Positions 1 to 6,607 of a DNA stretch of 23,214 nt are shown one piece after another. The stretch comes from an uncultured Eubacterium sp. (lineage in GTDB: Bacteria; Bacillota; Clostridia; Peptostreptococcales; Anaerovoracaceae). The notes under the pieces are model-generated. The model did not search any database. It had not been told where the DNA came from and saw only the letters and a list, made by a program, of their open reading frames with translations. Position 1 is the first letter of the stretch, and each line of letters begins with the position of its first letter. Made by a program: the position numbers and the translations under genes. The stretch covers positions 1 to 23,214 of the forward strand of contig CALBGO010000104.1 of NCBI GenBank assembly GCA_937894585.1, written 5' to 3'.

Positions 1-11
1 AGTTGAGAAGA

Positions 12-47
12 AAGGAGAGTATTGATGTATTTGGACTAAATACATCA
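12..47 (+). promoter_or_regulatory. Leader with mini-ORF and hairpin before prmC
   Basis: A good Shine-Dalgarno sequence (AAGGAG, 12-17) lies 7 bases before an ATG at 25 that encodes only M-Y-L-D and then stops at 37-39. The same bases form a perfect 10-bp inverted repeat (arms 23-32 and 38-47, loop of 5). The prmC start at 60 has no convincing site of its own, and an in-frame stop at 54-56 excludes a longer start. This could be a tiny leader cistron with reinitiation, or a hairpin that gates translation. The repeat is seen directly; the role is inferred. Confidence 0.35.
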
Positions 48-59
48 TACAAGTAGTTT

Positions 60-968
60 ATGAGTCTTTCTGTAAAAGAAATTTTGAATATCGGAAAAAG
101 ACATCTGGAAGAAGCGCAGGTTGCAGACGCAGCGATCGACTGCAAACTGCTTTACTGCTATCTGATGAATATTACAAGCGCACAGCTGATTTTGGAATAC
201 CAGAGAATTCTTCCCGACCGTCTTTGCGATGAATATTTTGCATTGCTTGATCGTCGTGCAGAAGGTATTCCCCTGCAGTATATTACAGGTGTGCAGGAAT
301 TTATGGGACTGGAGTTTAAGGTCAGCGATAAAGTGCTGATTCCCCGTCAGGATACGGAAACTCTGGTGGAAGATGCCATAGAAATTATAGAGAAAAACAC
401 CCTGCGGGGAGAGCCTGTGCTGGCAAAGGCTAAAAAGGACTGGGATATACTGGATCTGTGCTGCGGCAGCGGCGCTATCGGTCTTTCTCTGGCAAAGCTG
501 TGCAGAAATGTAAAGGTGACCTGCGCGGATATCAGCGGGGAGGCTCTTGCTGTTGCCCGGGAAAACAGAGAAAAACTGTCGGCAGGGAAGGTGGATTTTC
601 AACAGGGGAATCTCTTAGAGCCTTTCCGGGGCAGATTCAGGAATAAAAAATTTGATATGATTATTTCCAATCCGCCGTATATAGAATCAGATGTGATTCC
701 GACACTGCAGCGGGAAGTTCGGGACCATGAGCCTATGGAGGCTCTGGACGGCGGCGCGGACGGACTGGATTTTTATCGGGCGATTGTTTCCGATGCGGCA
801 GATTGTTTGAAAAAAGAGGGCGTCCTCATGTTTGAAATCGGCCACGACCAGCGGGAAGATGTGTGCGGTCTTTTGGAACAGAACGGTCATTTTGAAAAGA
901 CAACAGCCTTGCAGGACTTTGCAGGAAGGGACAGAATCGTCTGCGCAGTGCTGAAAGGAAAGAAATAG
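60..968 (+). CDS. prmC: Peptide chain release factor N5-glutamine methyltransferase
   Basis: A 302-residue cytoplasmic SAM-dependent methyltransferase that modifies the glutamine of the GGQ motif in release factors RF1 and RF2. The N-terminal helical substrate-recognition domain covers roughly residues 1-85 and contains the PRQDTE motif (95-100). The catalytic Rossmann domain follows, with the SAM-binding motif LDLCCGSGAIG (131-141) and the diagnostic NPPY motif (204-207). Length is normal for the family and the gene appears intact. In Bacillota it usually sits beside prfA. It is visibly richer in G+C than the genes downstream, so I read it as core chromosome next to an inserted block. Its last codons (K-G-K-K-stop) lie inside the 36-bp repeat found again at 23122-23157, so integration would leave the protein intact. 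Confidence 0.93.
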   Translation: MSLSVKEILNIGKRHLEEAQVADAAIDCKLLYCYLMNITSAQLILEYQRILPDRLCDEYFALLDRRAEGIPLQYITGVQEFMGLEFKVSDKVLIPRQDTETLVEDAIEIIEKNTLRGEPVLAKAKKDWDILDLCCGSGAIGLSLAKLCRNVKVTCADISGEALAVARENREKLSAGKVDFQQGNLLEPFRGRFRNKKFDMIISNPPYIESDVIPTLQREVRDHEPMEALDGGADGLDFYRAIVSDAADCLKKEGVLMFEIGHDQREDVCGLLEQNGHFEKTTALQDFAGRDRIVCAVLKGKK

Positions 969-987
969 ATAAAAACTTGCAAAAAAA
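952..987. repeat. Left copy of 36-bp direct repeat, putative attL
   Basis: This stretch spans the last prmC codons, its stop and 19 bases beyond, ending in seven A residues. An identical 36-bp copy lies 22,170 bases to the right (23122-23157). The sequences outside the pair differ on both sides. A perfect direct repeat of a gene's 3' end that brackets foreign-looking DNA is what site-specific integration leaves. No integrase gene is visible between the copies. Confidence 0.75.
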
Positions 988-1155
988 GAAAAAATAGCCC
1001 ATATCGATGCAACAAGCAAAAGCTTGCAAGCTCAGTTATTTTGGCATAATTCCTTTTGAAAGTGATCTGATCATTTCCAAGAAGGACATAGCGATACCGA
1101 TTGACTTTTATATTTTAATACGATAACTTTTGGTATGCAAAATATCAGTTACTAC

Positions 1156-1184
1156 AAAAACCGAGGAGACCTTTTTGGGTTTTT
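1156..1184 (+). terminator. Weak terminator-like hairpin
   Basis: Arms AAAAACC (1156-1162) and GGTTTTT (1178-1184) pair, and AGG/CCT can pair inside them, followed by a T-rich run. It could end prmC transcription coming from the left. The stem is AU-rich and interrupted, so support is modest. Confidence 0.35.
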
Positions 1185-1242
1185 ATTTTAGTTCAAAAAG
1201 ATTTGTATCTTAATATTTTGCTGTTTTGATTTCTAAATAATA

Positions 1243-1251
1243 TGATATAAT
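1243..1251 (+). promoter_or_regulatory. Extended -10 promoter element
   Basis: TGATATAAT is a perfect extended -10 (TGn plus TATAAT at 1246-1251). No clear -35 lies at 16-18 bases, which extended -10 promoters tolerate. It points toward the activator gene at 1544 and would give a leader of about 285 bases containing the AT-rich hairpin at 1263-1287 (10-bp arms, 5-base loop). Confidence 0.4.
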
Positions 1252-1386
1252 ATGAAACTAAAGAAAATATTTGTTAAAAATATTTTCTATATGGTATTGT
1301 TGAAAAAAGCAATGTGTTGTCTTCAGGGGTACTTGTGGTAATGAAACTTAGGATTTTACTTTCTTTAAAACAGTTCCTTTTTTCAG

Positions 1387-1520
1387 ATGCCTATTAATAT
1401 AATCGGATTTCTGCTTCCAAGAGGTTTGCAGGTTGCCTTTGCTTTTATACTATCTTTTGTTTTGGAATGCTTATGATTGTACTGAAACTAAGGGAACGCA
1501 GAAAAATGGAGAAAAAATAA
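1387..1520 (+). pseudogene. Frameshifted tail of a membrane protein
   Basis: From the ATG at 1387 one frame reads MPINIIGFLLPRGLQVAFAF and then a hydrophobic run before a stop near 1471. A second frame continues as GMLMIVLKLRERRKMEKK with a stop at 1518-1520. Joined by one frameshift near 1455-1465, they look like the last transmembrane helix and basic cytoplasmic tail of a transporter. I cannot name the family. The stretch directly precedes the activator gene and is probably a relic of a disrupted gene. Confidence 0.35.
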
Positions 1521-1543
1521 GTTCATACGGTGGAGGCTAAAGC

Positions 1544-2911
1544 ATGATTAGGAATGTTGAAAATATTTTAAACATTTACAATTATTTTGACGGCATAATC
1601 GTAACAGATAAAAACGGAATTATAAATTACTATGTGAATTTCCGAACAGACATATATAATCTGAGATTAAATCAGATAATCGGAAAAAGTATTTTGGAAA
1701 TACATCCAGAATTAAAAGAAGAAGAGAGCACCATTATGCAGGTGCTGAAGACTGGTCAGCCGATTTATGACAGGATTGAGCATCTGACAACTCCTCATGG
1801 TGACTATATGACGAACCTTTGCAGCACTCTCCCGATTCTGGAGAATGGGGAAATAGTTGGTGCAATTGATTTATCAAGAGGAATTGATACAGATGTGCAG
1901 CGGAAGTTTATTGAAATGCCTAAAGTCTCTAATCACTCAGACTCTTTGTATCATGTGAATGATATTATATCTACATCAAAGAAAGTGAATGATTTGAAAA
2001 GTATTATTTCTATGGTTGCTAATACTGATTCAGCCATAATGATATGCGGCGAAACAGGAACTGGTAAAGAAATGTTTGCACAGAGCGTACATACTTCCGG
2101 GGCAAGAGCATCAAAACCCTTTATATCCCAAAATTGCGCTGCAATTCCAAAGACATTACTTGAGGGAATACTTTTTGGAACAACAAAGGGCAGCTTTACG
2201 GGTGCAGAGGATAAGGCGGGATTGTTTGAAATGGCCAATGGAGGAACTCTTTTTCTCGATGAAATTAATTCTATGGATCTGGGTATGCAGGCTAAAATAC
2301 TAAAGGTCATTGAAGAAAAAAGAGTGAGAAGGATAGGTTCAGATAAGACTATAAGTCTGGATTTGAAAATCATCAGTGCGACTAATAAGAATCCTTTGCA
2401 GTGTGTTAAAGACAACATCTTGCGTGAAGATTTGTTTTATAGATTGAGTACAGTACTTTTGGATATTCCACCACTTAGAGAAAGAATTGTAGACATACCT
2501 CTGCTTGTTAATTTTTTTATCGAACAGAATAATAACAGAATGAATAAAAATGTTTCAGGAGTTACTCAGGATGTAATGGAAATGTTTTTGAATTATCTGT
2601 GGCCGGGAAATGTCAGGGAACTGAAAAATGTAATTGAAGGTGCTTTTAATGTAATCGGCTCATCTGAAATCAGAAAAGAGAATCTTCCGCCATATATGAT
2701 AAATAACTATAGTAATCAGAATGAAAGACTTATTAGCTATAGTGAGGATATGAGTCTTCCCGAGCGTCTTGAAGAATATGAAAAGAGACTAATAATTCAG
2801 GCCATTGACTCAACAAGTAATCTTACAAGAGCTGCTGAAAAACTAAAGATAACAAAGCAGGCATTGAACTATAAAATACTTAAATTCGGACTGAAAAGGG
2901 GTAAAGAATAA
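1544..2911 (+). CDS. Sigma-54-dependent activator, PAS/AAA+/Fis type
   Basis: A 455-residue bacterial enhancer-binding protein that uses ATP to open promoters held by RNA polymerase with sigma-54. The N-terminal sensor (about 10-115) is PAS-like. The AAA+ domain (about 140-370) has Walker A GETGTGKE (169-176), the sigma-54 contact loop as GSFTGA (216-221; the commonest form is GAFTGA), Walker B GTLFLDEI (234-241), a conserved FYRLS, and WPGNVREL (353-360). A Fis-type helix-turn-helix occupies about 410-452. The start is set by GGAGG at 1532-1536. This architecture is like Bacillus RocR, which responds to ornithine/citrulline, but the ligand here cannot be read from sequence. The sigma-54 promoter at 3488-3503, in front of the transporter operon, is the likely target. 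Confidence 0.9.
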   Translation: MIRNVENILNIYNYFDGIIVTDKNGIINYYVNFRTDIYNLRLNQIIGKSILEIHPELKEEESTIMQVLKTGQPIYDRIEHLTTPHGDYMTNLCSTLPILENGEIVGAIDLSRGIDTDVQRKFIEMPKVSNHSDSLYHVNDIISTSKKVNDLKSIISMVANTDSAIMICGETGTGKEMFAQSVHTSGARASKPFISQNCAAIPKTLLEGILFGTTKGSFTGAEDKAGLFEMANGGTLFLDEINSMDLGMQAKILKVIEEKRVRRIGSDKTISLDLKIISATNKNPLQCVKDNILREDLFYRLSTVLLDIPPLRERIVDIPLLVNFFIEQNNNRMNKNVSGVTQDVMEMFLNYLWPGNVRELKNVIEGAFNVIGSSEIRKENLPPYMINNYSNQNERLISYSEDMSLPERLEEYEKRLIIQAIDSTSNLTRAAEKLKITKQALNYKILKFGLKRGKE

Positions 2912-2925
2912 TTTTTTCTTTACCC
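2899..2925 (+). terminator. Stem-loop overlapping the activator stop codon
   Basis: A perfect 10-bp inverted repeat (arms 2899-2908 and 2916-2925, loop of 7 containing the stop codon) sits at the end of the activator gene. There is no U tract after the right arm, so it may be a weak or factor-assisted terminator or an mRNA-end stabiliser. Confidence 0.4.
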
Positions 2926-2939
2926 TGTTAGCATCCAGA

Positions 2940-2961
2940 TAAATCAACCATGGTTGATTTA
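2940..2961. repeat. Perfect 22-bp palindrome
   Basis: The half-site is TAAATCAACCA followed directly by its reverse complement with no spacer. A further ATCAACCA occurs at 2992-2999. A long perfect dyad beside a regulator gene is a candidate DNA-binding site, either for the activator or for the vanished neighbour. It lies about 550 bases before the sigma-54 promoter, which is distant for an enhancer but not impossible. Confidence 0.5.
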
Positions 2962-3047
2962 ACCGAACTCTAACAACCAACAGTTCTTTCATCAACCAGT
3001 GCCTCATGTAACCATGTAATTTATGTAAAACCCAACTTCCTTATAGT

Positions 3048-3218
3048 TTAACGGTCGGTAGCTTTGCTGCAATTGGATTCTTAGTTGGAGGCCTGACAGG
3101 ACAGCATGTAATAAGCGTAATTATTTCTGCCATGCTTCTACTGGGGGGTATTGATTGTGATGTCAAAGATTGCAGACAAGAAGGATGCAATAGTGTAAAA
3201 ACAATAAAGGAAGTATGA
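3048..3218 (+). pseudogene. C-terminal remnant of an integral membrane permease
   Basis: An open stretch without a start codon reads SFAAIGFLVGGLTG, then HVISVIISAMLLLGG, and stops at 3216-3218. It gives two hydrophobic segments typical of the end of a transporter. A run of six G (3143-3148) is a likely frameshift point: the alternative frame after it yields a short charged tail (MSKIADKKDAIV and a stop). The overall look is that of a secondary transporter end, perhaps a nucleobase-type permease, but the family is not certain. A strong terminator follows at 3233-3276, as expected for the end of a former gene. Confidence 0.45.
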
Positions 3219-3232
3219 GGTTTTCTTTATAC

Positions 3233-3276
3233 AAAAAACACTTCAATAGCCACAATGGCCAATTGAAGTGTTTTTT
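3233..3276 (+). terminator. Strong Rho-independent terminator
   Basis: Perfect 15-bp arms (3233-3247 and 3262-3276) end in a run of six T, with an inner GCCA/TGGC stem extending the helix. It follows the permease remnant and insulates the downstream sigma-54 promoter from read-through. The A-rich left arm means it could also work on the minus strand. Confidence 0.85.
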
Positions 3277-3280
3277 ATTT

Positions 3281-3299
3281 GAACATCCCTATGATGTTC
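3281..3299. repeat. Short inverted repeat
   Basis: GAACATC (3281-3287) and GATGTTC (3293-3299) form a 7-bp dyad with a 5-base spacer. It lies about 215 bases before the expected start of the sigma-54 transcript, within the range used by enhancer-binding proteins. Function is inferred only. Confidence 0.3.
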
Positions 3300-3383
3300 C
3301 ATTTTGAGTGTCTTTACAATAGTATATGGCTCTGCAAAATCGTTTCCTATCTACAAAGTATATAAATTGATGGATGTGGTTCT

Positions 3384-3416
3384 AAGCTGTAAAAAGTAAA
3401 ATTCTTTTTACAGCTT
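3384..3416. promoter_or_regulatory. 13-bp inverted repeat, candidate activator site
   Basis: AAGCTGTAAAAAG (3384-3396) and its exact reverse complement (3404-3416) are separated by 7 bases. The centre (3400) is about 95 bases before the -24/-12 element, the usual distance for an upstream activator sequence of a sigma-54 promoter. No useful U tract follows, so it is unlikely to be a terminator for the plus strand. Assignment to the activator at 1544 is inference. Confidence 0.45.
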
Positions 3417-3487
3417 TAGTAAAGATATCTTTATTATCCCGATTCCTTGGATGCTAAAACCTCTTGAATTTGCAGTCTTTTCAAAGA

Positions 3488-3503
3488 TGGCATAGTTGTT
3501 GCT
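3488..3503 (+). promoter_or_regulatory. Sigma-54 (-24/-12) promoter of the transporter operon
   Basis: TGGCATAGTTGTTGCT matches the sigma-54 consensus TGGCACR-N4-TTGCW at all fixed positions but one (T for C at position 6), with the required GG-N10-GC spacing. Transcription should start near 3514-3516. The window carries its own sigma-54 activator upstream. The transcript would run through the IS256 remnant into the transporter gene at 3790. Confidence 0.75.
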
Positions 3504-3558
3504 ACACAAGTAATTAAGCTACTTTATATCGTACTATAATGCAAATTTTGAAAGAAGA

Positions 3559-3766
3559 GGTTAGGTCCGTGTAATGGTGTAAAATGGAAAACAAAAAAGA
3601 GTCCATAGCTCTAAACTTTCAAGTATAATGTTAATTACCACAAAAACATAACTGAAAAGAGATTAAAGCTATGGCTCAAATGAATTTTACATTAAAGCAA
3701 GAAGAAATACTAGTGATTTTATCAAAAAATCTTGATGAAGCCCGAGAAATCAAGACACAAATTTGA
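3559..3766 (+). pseudogene. Truncated IS256-family element (left end and transposase start)
   Basis: GTCCGTGTAATGGTGTAAAA (3565-3584) closely resembles the terminal inverted repeat of IS256. An ATG at 3671 then opens a frame reading MAQMNFTLKQEEILVILSK, the typical start of IS256-family transposases, but the frame stops after 31 residues at 3764-3766. Similarity seems to fade around 3745, so the rest of the element is missing. A TATAAT-like box lies at 3624-3629. The relic sits in the leader of the transporter operon, between its sigma-54 promoter and first gene, and records past insertion and deletion there. Confidence 0.7.
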
Positions 3767-3789
3767 CTTGACCGAAGGAAGGAGATAGG

Positions 3790-4728
3790 ATGAAAAAATA
3801 CTTAATAAAACGTTTAATTCAATTTCCAATTATCATTCTAGGCGTAATAATTATTACATTTCTAATTGTACAATTAACACCGGGTGATCCCGCTGTTAAA
3901 TTGGCTGGCAGTTCTGCTCGAGCGGAGGATATTGAAGCTATACGGGAGCAATTGGGACTAAATAAACCAATGTTGGAGCAATTTATTGATTATTTTACAA
4001 ATGTGCTCCATGGTGATTTCGGAAGATCTTTTTTAAGAAAAACAGAAATTAGTAAAGATATTGTGACAGCATTAATCAATACAGTTTATTTAATTGTATT
4101 TGCAAGAATTTGGTCTATTCTCGCAGCAATCCCATTAGGCATTATTGCAGCACTTAAGCAGAATACATGGATTGATAAAACTTGTATGGCTTTGACTTTG
4201 GCAGGAGTATCCATTCCTCAATTTTGGCTTGGTTTAATGTTAATGAAAATATTTTGTTTACAACTTGGTATTTTTCCATTTTCCGGTATGGGAAGCTCAT
4301 TCTTTAGTGTAGATGGTGTATTGCATGCTTTCTTGCCTGCTTTTATGTTGGGTCTTCCACAGATGGCTTCTATTTCTAGATTAACTCGTTCAGAGATGTT
4401 AGAAGTAATGCGTCAAGATTACATTAGAACAGCCAAAGCAAAAGGTTTGCGATATAAAACTATAGTAATAAAACATGCGTTAAAAAACGCTTCTCTTCCA
4501 CTAATTACAGTCATTGGTACTCAAACAGGATATATGTTGAGTGGATCTGTTGTAATTGAGAGCATATTTGCATGGCCTGGTCTTGGAAGATATTCAATTA
4601 CAGCGATTATCGGAAATGATTATCCGGTTATCCAGGCTAGTATTCTATTATTTGCAATTATGTTTCTTTTAGTAAATCTAATTGTGGATTTGACTTATAG
4701 TGCTGTTGACCCTCGAATTAAGTACTAA
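3790..4728 (+). CDS. oppB: Peptide-type ABC transporter permease (OppB/DppB)
   Basis: A 312-residue inner-membrane subunit of the oligopeptide/dipeptide/nickel ABC importer family. The N-terminal helix (about 10-30) leads into QLTPGDP, a hallmark of OppB/DppB. About six transmembrane segments follow. The EAA-like coupling loop, which docks on the ATPase, lies near 209-231 (YIRTAKAKGL and following). The end SAVDPRIKY is typical. The ATG is preceded by AAGGAGATAGG. It is the first gene of an operon in which the four membrane and ATPase subunits are contiguous but the binding protein comes last, after three enzymes. That layout argues that the transported compound is the substrate of those enzymes. 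The true cargo may be a peptide or a modified amino acid. Confidence 0.9.
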   Translation: MKKYLIKRLIQFPIIILGVIIITFLIVQLTPGDPAVKLAGSSARAEDIEAIREQLGLNKPMLEQFIDYFTNVLHGDFGRSFLRKTEISKDIVTALINTVYLIVFARIWSILAAIPLGIIAALKQNTWIDKTCMALTLAGVSIPQFWLGLMLMKIFCLQLGIFPFSGMGSSFFSVDGVLHAFLPAFMLGLPQMASISRLTRSEMLEVMRQDYIRTAKAKGLRYKTIVIKHALKNASLPLITVIGTQTGYMLSGSVVIESIFAWPGLGRYSITAIIGNDYPVIQASILLFAIMFLLVNLIVDLTYSAVDPRIKY

Positions 4729-4741
4729 GGTGGTGAAAAAA

Positions 4742-5587
4742 GTGCAGATATCAGAAAGTAATTCGACGATTATGATGTTAAGAAAATGTTTTCATAATAA
4801 AAGTGTAGTTATTGGGGCAGTTGTTCTGCTTATTATGATACTGGTTGCAATATTTGCGCCCGTATTAGCACCTAACGATCCATATTTAACGGACGGAACA
4901 TTAGCTTTGAAAGGTCCTATGAAAGGCTATCCATTTGGGACTGATGAATTGGGAAGATGTCTTTTTAGCCGAATGGTTTATGGTGCTAGGGTTACTATTC
5001 CATACAGTTTTTTGTCTCTGGCTGTTGCGGTTATTATAGGAGTGCCTATTGGACTTATATCCGGATTTTATAAACATCTGGATAATCCTCTTATGCGATT
5101 CATGGATATCTTAATGGCCTTTCCAGGAATGCTTCTTGCTATTGCTATTGTTGCGACTCTAGGACAGGGATTAGGCAATGTTACTATTGCTGTAGGTTTG
5201 GGGTCAATGCCCGCATATGCCAGATTAATACGCGGTTTAGTATTATCGCTGAAAGAGATGCCATATATAGAAGCTTCTATTTCTGCAGGTGGATCTGATT
5301 TAAGAATACTGGTTAAGCACATTTTACCAAATTGTATACCGACTATTGTTGTATATTCAATGCTTGAAATGGCATGGATTATAATGTCAATTTCTACTTT
5401 AAGTTTTTTAGGAATAGGAGCAACACCTCCTACACCGGAATGGGGAGCATTGATTAGCGCTGGGAAGGATTATATTAGTTCTTCTCCACATATTTCAGGT
5501 TTTCCTGTAATTTTCATTTTCATTACGGTAACTGGTTTTAACCTACTAGGCGATGGCCTTCGTGATGTTTTGGATCCTCGTATGTAG
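4742..5587 (+). CDS. oppC: Peptide-type ABC transporter permease (OppC/DppC)
   Basis: The second membrane subunit, 281 residues from the chosen GTG at 4742, which lies 8 bases after AAGGTGG. A GTG at 4700 is also in frame but would overlap oppB by 29 bases without a better site. The first transmembrane helix (about 22-42) is followed by APNDPY and by PFGTDELGRCLFSR, the standard OppC/DppC signature. The EAA coupling loop is near 177-196 (EASISAGGSDLRIL and following). The gene begins 13 bases after oppB and ends 27 bases before the next start, consistent with tight co-expression. Confidence 0.9.
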   Translation: MQISESNSTIMMLRKCFHNKSVVIGAVVLLIMILVAIFAPVLAPNDPYLTDGTLALKGPMKGYPFGTDELGRCLFSRMVYGARVTIPYSFLSLAVAVIIGVPIGLISGFYKHLDNPLMRFMDILMAFPGMLLAIAIVATLGQGLGNVTIAVGLGSMPAYARLIRGLVLSLKEMPYIEASISAGGSDLRILVKHILPNCIPTIVVYSMLEMAWIIMSISTLSFLGIGATPPTPEWGALISAGKDYISSSPHISGFPVIFIFITVTGFNLLGDGLRDVLDPRM

Positions 5588-5614
5588 GAAATGGCAAAGG
5601 AGGACAGGTCAGAA

Positions 5615-6607
5615 ATGAATAAAAAAGAAAACTTAATTGAAGTAAACCATCTTTCTGTTACATTTTACAATGGGAAAGATGAGAATCATGCAGTACAAGA
5701 TGTAACTTTTAAAATAAAGAAGGGTGAAGTACTTGGCATTGTCGGCGAGTCGGGAAGCGGGAAAAGTGTATCTGCAATGTCTATTATGCAGTTAATTCCA
5801 TATCCACCAGGAAAAATTACGGGTGGAGAGATAGATTTCAAAGGGGAGAATCTTTTAGATAAGACCGAAGAGGAAATGATGAAAATCAGAGGAAATCAAA
5901 TTTCCGTGATTTTTCAGGAGCCTATGACTTCTTTTAACCCTTTGTATACTATTGGTTCACAAATAGAAGAGGCGATTATACTTCATCAGAAAAAGAGTAA
6001 GAAGGAAGCGGAACAGATGGCAATTGAACTGCTTCATGAGGTAGGCATATCATTCCCTGAAAAGAGAGTTAAAGAGTATCCACATCAAATGTCTGGAGGA
6101 ATGCTGCAGCGTGCAATGATTGCTATGGCATTATCATGTAATCCACAGCTTTTGATAGCAGATGAGCCAACAACTGCATTAGATGTAACTATTCAAGCTC
6201 AAATTCTCGACTTAATACGCAGATTACAGGTTGAACGAGACATGTCTATTATGATGATTACCCATGATTTAGGTGTAATTGCAGAAGTTGCGAAGTATGT
6301 TGTTGTTATGTACGCAGGAAGAGTAGTAGAAGAAGCTCCTGTTGATACACTGTTTGAAAAGCCATTACATCCTTATACTGAAGGATTAATGAAGTCTATT
6401 CCTAAAATTGGGGATCACGAGAAACTTTATATGATTCCATTTAAAAGTGGTGCAAATAAAATTAAGCAGGGATGCAGGTTTTGCCCAAGATGCGAATATG
6501 CTATGGAAAGATGTAGTAAGGTCGAGCCGGAACTTGAAGAACTTAGTAATGGTAGAAAGGTTCGATGTTGGCTGCATAGTAAGAAGAATGGGGAAGGTGA
6601 AGAATGA
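5615..6607 (+). CDS. oppD: Peptide-type ABC transporter ATPase (OppD/DppD)
   Basis: A 330-residue nucleotide-binding subunit. Walker A is GESGSGKS (44-51), the ABC signature is MSGGM (159-163) and Walker B LLIADEP (179-185). The C-terminal extension found in Opp/Dpp ATPases has four cysteines (287, 290, 293, 300), the region shown in some family members to bind an iron-sulfur cluster. Start choice: an ATG at 5591 is in frame, but AAGGAGGA (5597-5604) lies inside that extension and is correctly placed for the ATG at 5615. The stop overlaps the next start by four bases, implying translational coupling. Confidence 0.9.
   Translation: MNKKENLIEVNHLSVTFYNGKDENHAVQDVTFKIKKGEVLGIVGESGSGKSVSAMSIMQLIPYPPGKITGGEIDFKGENLLDKTEEEMMKIRGNQISVIFQEPMTSFNPLYTIGSQIEEAIILHQKKSKKEAEQMAIELLHEVGISFPEKRVKEYPHQMSGGMLQRAMIAMALSCNPQLLIADEPTTALDVTIQAQILDLIRRLQVERDMSIMMITHDLGVIAEVAKYVVVMYAGRVVEEAPVDTLFEKPLHPYTEGLMKSIPKIGDHEKLYMIPFKSGANKIKQGCRFCPRCEYAMERCSKVEPELEELSNGRKVRCWLHSKKNGEGEE

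Larger units (their letters stand above)
988..1540. other. 550-bp island left border without intact genes
   Basis: No intact gene is supported here. Contents are a 12-bp palindrome at 1021-1032, a short open stretch around 1035-1125 (containing GIIPFESDLIISKKD, not recognised), a weak hairpin at 1156-1184, an extended -10 box at 1243-1251, an AT-rich hairpin at 1263-1287, and a frameshifted membrane-protein tail at 1387-1520. The pattern suggests worn coding DNA at the edge of the island. Confidence 0.5.
2912..3789. other. 0.9-kb regulatory and remnant region before the transporter operon
   Basis: No intact gene. In order it holds a 22-bp palindrome (2940-2961), a permease-like C-terminal remnant (to 3218), a strong terminator (3233-3276), inverted repeats at 3281-3299 and 3384-3416, a sigma-54 promoter (3488-3503) and a truncated IS256-family left end (3559-3766). 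The Shine-Dalgarno of the first transporter gene (AAGGAGATAGG) ends the region. Confidence 0.65.

Noticed and set aside
45..602. Long open frame on the minus strand opposite prmC
   Set aside because: It lies wholly antisense to a clear prmC with NPPY and SAM motifs, has no recognisable domain and no ribosome binding site.
1041..1060. Second sigma-54 promoter (TGGCAT near 1043)
   Set aside because: The -12 half is missing: the expected GC at the right spacing is absent.
2940..3000. CRISPR-like repeats from the ATCAACCA words
   Set aside because: Only a palindrome and one partial copy; no regular spacers.
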